5,598 nucleotides of DNA from an uncultured Oscillospiraceae bacterium (GTDB lineage: Bacteria; Bacillota; Clostridia; Oscillospirales; Oscillospiraceae). Both the position numbers and the translations under genes were made by a program. The notes below the pieces were generated by a model, which searched no databases, was not told where the DNA came from, and saw only the letters and a program-made list of their open reading frames with translations. Positions 1 to 5,242 of this stretch are shown piece by piece. Position 1 is the first letter of the stretch. Each line of letters starts with the position of its first letter. Location: contig CAKUOS010000075.1 in assembly GCA_934670025.1 (NCBI GenBank), positions 1 through 5,598 on the forward strand, written 5' to 3'.

Positions 1-1190
1 CGGCCTTCGAGCGCGATGGTCGTGGCGACGAGGGCGTAGCCCGTCGGGCCGTAATACCGGACCTCCATGCAGCCGCGCACGGGCTGCGGCAGATCGCCCG
101 AGAAGACCGAGCCGTCGAGCCACATATAGCCCGTCAGGCTGAAATAATCGCCGTTGTCCTTGAAATCAGAGCCGAAGGACTTGATGAGATAGCTGCCGTA
201 CATACTCTTCATGAAGTCCTCGAGCATCTTCATCATGTACCTCCTGGCCGTGGCCGCGCCCTTTTCCATGTAGGGATCAAAGCCCTCGATGGGCTGGAAG
301 GCGATCATGATGTTGGAGTAATAATCGTCGGTGCCGTCCTCCATGACCGCGTTGAAGCTCAGCGCGTTCGAAACGTTCGGGTGCTCATGCGCCTCCATCT
401 GGATGGGATAGTCGATGGTGACGTTCGTGAAGCCGTCCGGGAAGGACGCGGTCTGGTTCAGATCGTCCTCGGGCGTCGGCAGGAGCATGATATACTCCGA
501 GGCCGTGAGCGTATTGCCGTTCGCGTCGCTCAGATCGCCGTAGGCCGTCTGCCAGAGCGAGACGAGCGCGGTATCATCCTCCATATACAGCGTGATGTTC
601 TCGCCCTCATCCACAACGTAGCCCGGGCCGACCTGCTCGCCGTAGAGATTGATGGCGATCCACTCGTAGCTGTCGTTGATGACGAAGTAGAACGGCTCGT
701 TTTCGAGCTTCCAGCAGCCCGTGTAGCCGCTCAGCTCCGGTTCCTCCGAGAAAGCCGTCTCGCCAGCCGTGTCATAGGCAGACGGATCGTAATCGTGCGC
801 GATCTCGATGGGCACGTCGCCCTCGGGCGGCAGGAAGATGATATAGTCGCCGTCCCGGATCGCAAAGTCCAGCTCGTCGACGTCGGTATCGTACAGGATG
901 TAGCTCTCGTCGTTGTAGACGAGGATGTTGTACGCGCCCGGCACCTCGGATTCCTTATACGTGCCGAGATTCGCCGCAATGCTGTCGCCGTCCTGGAAGG
1001 TGCCGTCGACAAATTCGGTGTCCCACTCCGTGCTGGTCGACGGGGTGATGCTGATGGACGAAATATCGCGTCCGCTGCGGTTGACGAGCGTCACGGACAC
1101 GGTCACGTCCTTTTCGCCGCACGCGGTCAGCAGCGGCACGCACAGCAGCACCGCCAGCAGCAGCGCCAGTAGTTTTCTGGTCGATCTCAT
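1..1190 (-). CDS. Secreted lipoprotein, C-terminus beyond window edge
   Basis: The ATG at 1188-1190 opens a frame with no stop for 396 codons to the left edge, so the C-terminus is missing. The N-terminus is a lipoprotein signal peptide: basic MRSTRK, a Leu/Ala-rich core, and a lipobox ending L-T-A-C with the lipidated cysteine at residue 24. It should be exported and anchored on the outer face of the membrane. Three segments can be seen: an acidic, beta-rich part (about 25-140); a part starting at L153 (LSGYTGCW) and rich in Trp, Tyr and Asp (to about 235); and a region from about F254 with an amphipathic helix (ARRYMMKMLEDFMKSMYG) followed by strands. The third segment faintly recalls PsbP/Mog1-like folds, but that is only an impression. 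No family is recognised and no catalytic motif is evident, so the function is unknown. The start is supported by AGGAGG 8 nt upstream. It lies 45 bp after the DUF2442 gene on the same strand. Confidence 0.85.
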   Translation of the reverse strand, partial: MRSTRKLLALLLAVLLCVPLLTACGEKDVTVSVTLVNRSGRDISSISITPSTSTEWDTEFVDGTFQDGDSIAANLGTYKESEVPGAYNILVYNDESYILYDTDVDELDFAIRDGDYIIFLPPEGDVPIEIAHDYDPSAYDTAGETAFSEEPELSGYTGCWKLENEPFYFVINDSYEWIAINLYGEQVGPGYVVDEGENITLYMEDDTALVSLWQTAYGDLSDANGNTLTASEYIMLLPTPEDDLNQTASFPDGFTNVTIDYPIQMEAHEHPNVSNALSFNAVMEDGTDDYYSNIMIAFQPIEGFDPYMEKGAATARRYMMKMLEDFMKSMYGSYLIKSFGSDFKDNGDYFSLTGYMWLDGSVFSGDLPQPVRGCMEVRYYGPTGYALVATTIALEG

Positions 1191-1198
1191 TCAGATTT

Positions 1199-1204
1199 CC
1201 TCCT
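1199..1204 (-). promoter_or_regulatory. Ribosome binding site of the lipoprotein gene
   Basis: The minus strand reads AGGAGG followed by AAATCTGA and then the ATG at 1190, a spacing of 8 nt. This is a full match to the Firmicute anti-Shine-Dalgarno core. It fixes the lipoprotein start just ahead of the signal peptide. Confidence 0.85.
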
Positions 1205-1235
1205 CATAGTTTGTGTTCTGAGACGTCTTTTCGGG

Positions 1236-1475
1236 TCAGAATGCGCGTTCCGCCATGGAAAGGATCTCGTCGTGGCTCAGCTCCACCGGGCCGAACCGGA
1301 CAAAAATACCGTTGGTCACGGCGCTTGCCCATATCTGCGGATCGCGGATCGGCTGAAAGCGGAGCTTGTCGAGATACGGCTTCATATCCAGAAGCAGGCG
1401 GCTTCCGGACACAAAATCGACCCGCAGCACGTGATCCTCCAACGGGGCGACAGCCGAGATATATTTCCGGTACAC
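1236..1475 (-). CDS. DUF2442 domain-containing protein, 79 aa
   Basis: The 79-residue product, starting (f)MYRKYISAV, has the DUF2442 pattern: a strand pair with the D-H-V-L-R-V-D-F core, a turn, L-L-L-D-M-K-P-Y-L (the usual 'vDl.p.l' segment), a central F-Q-P-I-R-D, then G-I-F-V-R-F and a C-terminal L-S-H-D-E-I-L. DUF2442 proteins are small, soluble and of poorly known function. They often sit beside DUF4160 proteins and have been discussed as toxin-antitoxin-like partners, but no DUF4160 gene is visible here. The frame also runs upstream to another GTG at 1517. The GTG at 1473-1475 is preferred because AAAGGAGG lies 7 nt before it and the 1517 codon lies inside the terminator of the preceding gene. 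It stops at TGA (1236-1238), 45 bp before the lipoprotein, so the two may be cotranscribed. The family call rests on pattern memory. Confidence 0.75.
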   Translation of the reverse strand: MYRKYISAVAPLEDHVLRVDFVSGSRLLLDMKPYLDKLRFQPIRDPQIWASAVTNGIFVRFGPVELSHDEILSMAERAF

Positions 1476-1482
1476 TTGCGTC

Positions 1483-1490
1483 CCTCCTTT
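1483..1490 (-). promoter_or_regulatory. Ribosome binding site deciding the DUF2442 start
   Basis: The minus strand carries AAAGGAGG, a near-complete anti-Shine-Dalgarno match, 7 nt ahead of the GTG at 1475. The alternative upstream GTG at 1517 has no comparable site, so this motif chooses the shorter protein. Confidence 0.85.
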
Positions 1491-1504
1491 CCTCCGGTCA
1501 TGGA

Positions 1505-1541
1505 GAAAAAACTCCACTGTATGTATGATACAGCGGAGTTT
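1505..1541 (-). terminator. Intrinsic terminator of the MalT-like regulator gene
   Basis: Arms 1509-1522 and 1528-1541 are inverted repeats of 14 bp with one G-T wobble and a 5-nt loop (1523-1527). Read on the minus strand, the second arm ends in GGAG and runs into six Ts, the classical rho-independent form. It begins 12 nt after the regulator's TAA stop (1554-1556), so it should end that transcript and separate it from the DUF2442/lipoprotein pair. Confidence 0.85.
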
Positions 1542-1553
1542 CGTTCTGCGCCA

Positions 1554-4040
1554 TTAACCATTGGTTAGGAATTCGGCAAGCCGGCGGCGCTTGGTGTGCA
1601 CGTCGCCGTCGATATGGAGCTTGGCATAGATCTGATTGACATACTGCTTGACGCTGCCCTCGGAGAGGAACAGCTTTTCCGCGATCTCGCGGTTACTCAG
1701 CCGCGCGGCGATCAGCTGCGCGATCTGCTTTTCCCGCTCCGTCAGCACCCGGAAGGACGCCGGGTGCGCGCTGTCGCGGCGCAGCGCCTCGCAGCGCGCC
1801 GCAAAGTCCTCGCCGAGCCGCGCGCACGTCTGCGCGAACGCGCCCGTCTGCAAGACCGGCAGCGCGCGCAGATAGCGGTAGTTCTCCGCAAACGGCAGGT
1901 AAAACCCGTCCTTCTCCGCGTCCGCCAGCGCCGCAGCCAGCAGCGGCTGTGCCGCGTCCCGTTTGCCGATCGCGGCATAGGCCGCGGCCGTCTGGATGCG
2001 CACGTGCAGCACGGCCAGCGCGTAATGCATCGCTTCGCACACGGCAAGCTGCCCCTCGCTGCGCGCGATGACCTTCGCATAGTCCCCCTGCGCAAGATAG
2101 ACCTGATTTTCGATCAGCTCCATCATGGGCTTTCCCGGCGCGAGGAAATTGACCGACTCCAGCCGGTGCTCGCCGAACAGCGGCGGGATCCTGTCCGTCC
2201 GGCCGCTCAGCGCGTGATAATAGGCGCTGACGGCGCTCCAGAGATTGAGCCACGCGGCGTTATGCTGCTGCAAAAGCGCCGTCTGCCGCTGCGAAAGCGT
2301 CTCGCGCGGCGTAAAATCCGTGCTCAGCGACAGCCGCCACGCGAGAAAATCGCAGCAGAGCGCCATATTTTCCTGCCCGTTGCCTGCGATCTGCGCGTAA
2401 GCGCGCTCAAGTCCGATGCGCGCGTCGTCAAACCTGGCCTGCAGATACGCCGCCTCGGCGTGCATGATCGTCTCCGCGCCCTGTCCGTGGCCGTCGGTGA
2501 TCTTATAGTAATGCGGCATACACGCATCCATCTCCTGAAGCTCCCGGCCGAGATTTCCCGGCGCGCGGTGGAACATCATGAGGACCGACGGCGAGCCGAA
2601 CGTCCAGCCGCCGCGGTTTTGGATGCTGATGGCCGGGCGCGACATCTGCGCGCTCGCGCTGCGGTGCAGGCGGCTCATCTCGGAAATGTCGTTGTAGTGC
2701 AAAAAGCTCAAAATCAGGTCGCATTCGCCGCGGAGATTGCCGCGTTCCTGCTCGGAAAGCGCCGCGTCCGCTGCGGCGGCGCGCAGCAGCAGTTCCTTGA
2801 GCTCCAGCATTTTCGGAATATTGCGCCAGTTGAACATACTGCGCATGAGCACGAGGATGGCCACCGGGTGGCGCATGAGCGTCTTTTCCGGGCATTGCTC
2901 CAGCCAGTGCAGCACATCCGCCGGCTGAAGCGAGGCAAGCAGGATCCCCGCGTCCAGCAGCACGACGTCCAGCGCCGCGTCAAAATTGCCGCTCGCGCGG
3001 TACGCGGCCAGCGCGTGCAGATACTGCCCGTGCGCGGCGTACCACGCGCCGAAGCGGTCCTGATACCGCCGCTGCTTCGCAGGCGGCAGCATGGAAAACG
3101 CGCGCTCGGCGCAGCTTTTCATCATGTGGTGGAAGCGGTAGGCGTCGCTGTCGGGCAGACGCTTGACAAAAGCGTTCTGCCCGGTGAGCGCAAGCAGGAT
3201 CTTCTGCGCGTCGCGGCTGCCCGTCACGGCCTGCGCCATCGGCACGGTAAACTCGTCCGCAAGCCCCATGACCGCCACAAACTCCCGCTGCCTGGGCGGC
3301 AGCGGATCGATCAGCGCGGCGGAAAACATCGTATAGATATCGGAGCTGCTGCCCGGCAGCGCGCCGCGCTCGGCAAGCGTGCGCAGATTGAGGTAGATCG
3401 CCGAAAACCAGCCCTCGCTGGAATACAGCAGCGCGTCGATCTGCGCGTCGGTCAGCTCCGTGCCGCAGCGGCGCGCGTAAACGGCCAGCTCCGTATGATT
3501 CAGCCGCAGCTGCGGCGCGCCGATCTGCAAAAGCCGCGCGCCGAGGCGCACGATCTCCTCGCCGCGCAGAAAGCGGTCGCGGCTGGCAACGATCAAATGG
3601 ACGTTTTCCGGGAGGCGGTTCGCCAGAATGCACAGAAAATCCGTCACGCGGCTGTCGGTCAGCAGATGAAAATCGTCGATGAAAAGATAGCACGGCTGCT
3701 CCCCTGCCAGCGCGTGGCACAGCTCGTCCGCCAGCAGACTTGCGCCCGCGTCGTCCGCCGGGCATTCGCAGCCGCGCAGCAGCTCCAGCCCCGCGTGGCT
3801 GAACGCATCCTGCGCGCTCTTCCAGAAGATCGCAAGATTGTCCGAGTAGACGCTGATGCGCACGATGCGCGCCTGTTCGGTCTGCGCGCGCCCGGACAGA
3901 TACCAGCTCACCGCCGTCGTCTTGCCGTAGCCCATCGGTGCGACCACCGTCGTCAGCGCGCAGCGCGCAATGGGCCGCAGCGTCTCCTGCAAGCGCTCGG
4001 ATATGTAAATGGTATTGAGATCCCACGGCCGTTTCGGCAT
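1554..4040 (-). CDS. MalT-like LuxR-family transcription regulator, 828 aa
   Basis: This is a large ATP-dependent one-component regulator of the MalT/LAL type within the STAND ATPases, cytosolic and DNA-binding. Numbering from the start chosen here: Walker A APMGYGKT at 34-41 (Ala replaces the first Gly, as is usual in this group); Walker B CYLFIDDFHLL at about 117-127; a sensor-like HLIVASR strand at about 148-154; a long Ala/Leu-rich helical region (about 330-750) resembling the TPR-like sensor arm; and a C-terminal LuxR helix-turn-helix (about 763-828) with the hallmark LTEREKQIAQLI and NREIAEKLFLSEGSVKQYV. MalT-like proteins bind ATP and an inducer, oligomerise and activate promoters; the inducer here is unknown. 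An in-frame ATG at 4070 would add 10 residues, but it lacks a ribosome site and overlaps a -10-like TAAAAT (4069-4074). The ATG at 4040 follows GGAAGG and fits the short leader usual before NTIYISERL. It has its own terminator, and no target is evident. Confidence 0.93.
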   Translation of the reverse strand: MPKRPWDLNTIYISERLQETLRPIARCALTTVVAPMGYGKTTAVSWYLSGRAQTEQARIVRISVYSDNLAIFWKSAQDAFSHAGLELLRGCECPADDAGASLLADELCHALAGEQPCYLFIDDFHLLTDSRVTDFLCILANRLPENVHLIVASRDRFLRGEEIVRLGARLLQIGAPQLRLNHTELAVYARRCGTELTDAQIDALLYSSEGWFSAIYLNLRTLAERGALPGSSSDIYTMFSAALIDPLPPRQREFVAVMGLADEFTVPMAQAVTGSRDAQKILLALTGQNAFVKRLPDSDAYRFHHMMKSCAERAFSMLPPAKQRRYQDRFGAWYAAHGQYLHALAAYRASGNFDAALDVVLLDAGILLASLQPADVLHWLEQCPEKTLMRHPVAILVLMRSMFNWRNIPKMLELKELLLRAAAADAALSEQERGNLRGECDLILSFLHYNDISEMSRLHRSASAQMSRPAISIQNRGGWTFGSPSVLMMFHRAPGNLGRELQEMDACMPHYYKITDGHGQGAETIMHAEAAYLQARFDDARIGLERAYAQIAGNGQENMALCCDFLAWRLSLSTDFTPRETLSQRQTALLQQHNAAWLNLWSAVSAYYHALSGRTDRIPPLFGEHRLESVNFLAPGKPMMELIENQVYLAQGDYAKVIARSEGQLAVCEAMHYALAVLHVRIQTAAAYAAIGKRDAAQPLLAAALADAEKDGFYLPFAENYRYLRALPVLQTGAFAQTCARLGEDFAARCEALRRDSAHPASFRVLTEREKQIAQLIAARLSNREIAEKLFLSEGSVKQYVNQIYAKLHIDGDVHTKRRRLAEFLTNG

Positions 4041-4136
4041 GAAAACACCGCCTTCCCTGTTCCGGTCCATTTTACCATACCGGCCGCCGAAAAAAAAGCC
4101 TTCCGCACAACAGACGGTTATTTTTCGATTGACTTG

Positions 4137-4295
4137 TCATCTGATTTCTCCTCCCATCAGGTTTTTCAGCAGCTTTAGGGTGCTTGTCCTGCGATAGGCA
4201 ACGGAACGGCGCACCATGTTCAGCACATTTGCAATTTCAGCGTCGGACATATCGAGGAAGTAGGACAGCAGGGTAGCGGCAAATTGTCTTTTCAT
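4137..4295 (-). pseudogene. Sigma-70 region 4 fragment, Tn916 ORF7-like, 52 aa
   Basis: A 52-codon frame from ATG (4293-4295) to TGA (4137-4139) encodes LLSYFLDMSDAEIANVLNMV followed by RRSVAYRRTSTLKLLKNLMG. This is the region-4 helix-turn-helix of the small sigma-70-like proteins of Tn916-type conjugative elements; the Tn916 ORF7 tail, as I recall it, has the same LLxxFxDMSDxEIAxxL and YRxRTS pattern. Full-length members are about 140 residues, so roughly the N-terminal two thirds (including the region-2-like part) is absent. No sigma-like sequence continues upstream, where the DNA becomes AT-rich. GGAGG at 4302-4306, 6 nt before the ATG, would allow translation. It is most likely a truncated relic of the element. 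A functional DNA-binding micro-protein is possible but unproven. Confidence 0.7.
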
Positions 4296-4301
4296 GGTAC
4301 G

Positions 4302-4306
4302 CCTCC
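4302..4306 (-). promoter_or_regulatory. Ribosome binding site of the sigma fragment
   Basis: GGAGG on the minus strand lies 6 nt before the ATG at 4295. It is well placed even though the encoded protein is only the C-terminal part of its family, so the site may be a chance match or a re-created start. Confidence 0.5.
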
Positions 4307-4325
4307 AAAGCTTAAAGTCTGATTT

Positions 4326-4354
4326 ATAAGAAAATAATACACCTTTATATTCAA
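4326..4354 (-). promoter_or_regulatory. Possible sigma-A promoter ahead of the sigma fragment
   Basis: The minus strand has TTGAAT (4349-4354) and TCTTAT (4326-4331) separated by 17 bp; each hexamer matches four of six consensus positions. The surrounding DNA is strongly AT-rich, so chance matches are expected. Transcription would start near 4319, just before the ribosome site at 4302-4306. Confidence 0.25.
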
Positions 4355-4435
4355 CCTATAAAGAGAAAATATTTCAATCTAACACCATTACAGTAGTAAT
4401 TCATCATTGTTAGAAAACGAATTTTCAACGATGGA

Positions 4436-4469
4436 ACGCAGGATGAACTGAAAAGTTCATGTCCGGTGT
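4436..4469 (+). ncRNA. Group II intron domain V relic with CGC triad
   Basis: These 34 nt fold exactly as group II intron domain V. A 9-bp lower helix (4436-4444 with 4461-4469) is followed by a 5-bp upper helix (4445-4449 with 4454-4458), a GAAA tetraloop (4450-4453) and a 2-nt bulge (4459-4460). The catalytic triad position reads C-G-C (4437-4439), with the expected G-U wobble at its centre (4438/4467). CGC rather than AGC is known from group IIC introns such as that of Oceanobacillus. One mismatch, A4440/G4465, breaks the lower helix. The window holds no reverse transcriptase gene and no domains I-IV, and domain VI is not clear (AACTC 4483-4487 with GAGTT 4501-4505 is a weak candidate). 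It therefore appears to be the 3' scrap of a 5'-truncated intron. Confidence 0.75.
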
Positions 4470-4506
4470 GAAGTGGGGTGGGAACTCGGAGGTCATATTA
4501 GAGTTA

Positions 4507-4739
4507 TCAAATTTCCTCCACGGGCATATAGCTGCAGATGTTCTGCATCATTGCGATAAATACATCCAGCGTCAGGTCAGAAACTCCAGTGCGCCCTTAT
4601 CTCCGCCCTTGATCCCACGCACCAGTTCGTGATCGCTGTATTCCACTGTCTCGCAGCCGTTTCTATCAGTATAACGAATGAGAGTGCCAAAAGGGATGAT
4701 AGATACGAAAGAATTTTTATAAATTATAACAGCCCTTGC
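4507..4739 (-). pseudogene. Frameshifted remnant of an unidentified gene
   Basis: Two adjoining minus-strand frames look like parts of one protein. The upstream frame, open from about 4739, gives GTLIRYTDRNGCETVEYSD followed by HELVRGIKGGDKGALEFLT and stops at TGA 4572-4574. Downstream, from about 4581, the next frame gives SDLTLDVFIAMMQNICSYMP followed by VEEI and stops at TGA 4507-4509. Shifting by one base near 4575-4587 joins them into a single reading, consistent with a one-base deletion. No start codon with a ribosome site is visible, so the 5' end is probably lost too. I do not recognise the family. The position between an ORF7-like sigma fragment and an integrase suggests an accessory gene of the conjugative element. 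The coding nature is judged only from protein-like composition in both frames. Confidence 0.45.
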
Positions 4740-4899
4740 CTATGTTTCCAACTGCAATATTTGAGCGCTTTTAAATTTAGCACCGGAGCGCAAAAACTGC
4801 GCCGCAGTAAACAAAGAATAGGGTTTTCTGCCGTGTACAAATCTGGCTAAAAAATATTCCGATCTTCCGAAAAAATCAGTAGACTTTATGCCCCTTCTG
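4740..4899. other. AT-rich stretch without a recognisable gene
   Basis: No supported coding region, RNA gene or excisionase-like sequence was found. The short frames on both strands lack ribosome sites and family resemblance. A small hairpin (GCGCA 4788-4792 with TGCGC 4798-4802, 5-nt loop) is the only structure seen, and it has no T-run on either side. In related elements an excisionase gene often lies here, before int. Confidence 0.4.
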
Positions 4900-4920
4900 T
4901 GGTAGTTGTTTGTGCTACCA
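4900..4920. repeat. Inverted repeat upstream of the integrase ribosome site
   Basis: TGGTAG (4900-4905) and CTACCA (4915-4920) form a perfect 6-bp inverted repeat around a 9-nt loop, ending 5 nt before the Shine-Dalgarno site of the integrase. It could form a leader hairpin or be a protein-binding site controlling integrase expression. With 6-bp arms, chance is also possible. Confidence 0.35.
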
Positions 4921-4925
4921 AAGCG

Positions 4926-4932
4926 AAGGAGG
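4926..4932 (+). promoter_or_regulatory. Ribosome binding site of the integrase
   Basis: AAGGAGG lies 7 nt before the ATG at 4940. It is a strong match to the Firmicute anti-Shine-Dalgarno sequence and fixes the integrase start at MAKKRANGEG. Confidence 0.85.
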
Positions 4933-5242
4933 CACAGATATGGCAAAGAAACGAGCGAACGGCGAAGGGAACATCCGAAAGCGGAAAGACGGACGCTGGG
5001 AAGGGCGATACACAGCCGGATATGACGAAAAGACCGGCAAGCAGCTGATTAAGAACGTTCTTGGCAAAACGCAGGCAGAGGTAAAAGAGAAGCTGGCAAA
5101 GGCGGTTGCGGAAGCGGGAACCGTCGATGTGCGACGGGCAGACGAGTATACGCTCGGTACATGGCTGCAAACATGGTATGAACTATACGCAAAACCACAC
5201 CTGCGATTCTCGACTGCCGAATATTACCGGCGCGGAATCGAG

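Noticed and set aside
381..1172. A 263-codon plus-strand frame.
   Set aside because: It is antisense to the lipoprotein gene, which has a signal peptide, lipobox and strong ribosome site. The plus frame is rich in Val/Arg with no recognisable motif.
2980..4026. A 348-codon minus frame overlapping the regulator.
   Set aside because: It is a shifted frame inside the regulator gene, with Arg/Ala/Gly-rich composition and no motifs.
4030..4070. The ATG at 4070 as the start of the MalT-like regulator.
   Set aside because: No ribosome site precedes it and a -10-like TAAAAT overlaps it. The ATG at 4040 has a GGAAGG-type site and fits the family's short leader.
4082..4097. A GC-rich block beside eight As (Ts on minus) as a terminator for the sigma fragment.
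   Set aside because: On the minus strand the T-run comes before the GC-rich block, and the hairpin upstream of the T-run has only about 3 bp, so the terminator form is not met.
1596..4178. An 860-codon open frame on the plus strand, longer than the regulator gene opposite it.
   Set aside because: It is antisense to the MalT-like regulator, rich in Arg/Ala/His/Gln repeats typical of GC-rich shadow frames, and has no domain or ribosome site. The minus frame has Walker A/B and LuxR motifs.
4788..4802. A 5-bp GCGCA/TGCGC hairpin.
   Set aside because: The arms are short and no T-run follows on either strand, so it is not a terminator; it is probably chance.
4740..4946. A 68-codon minus frame and other short frames between 4629 and 4946 as possible excisionase genes.
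   Set aside because: No helix-turn-helix pattern, no ribosome site and no resemblance to Tn916-type Xis.
4886..5170. A 94-codon minus frame.
   Set aside because: It is antisense to the well-supported integrase N-terminus.
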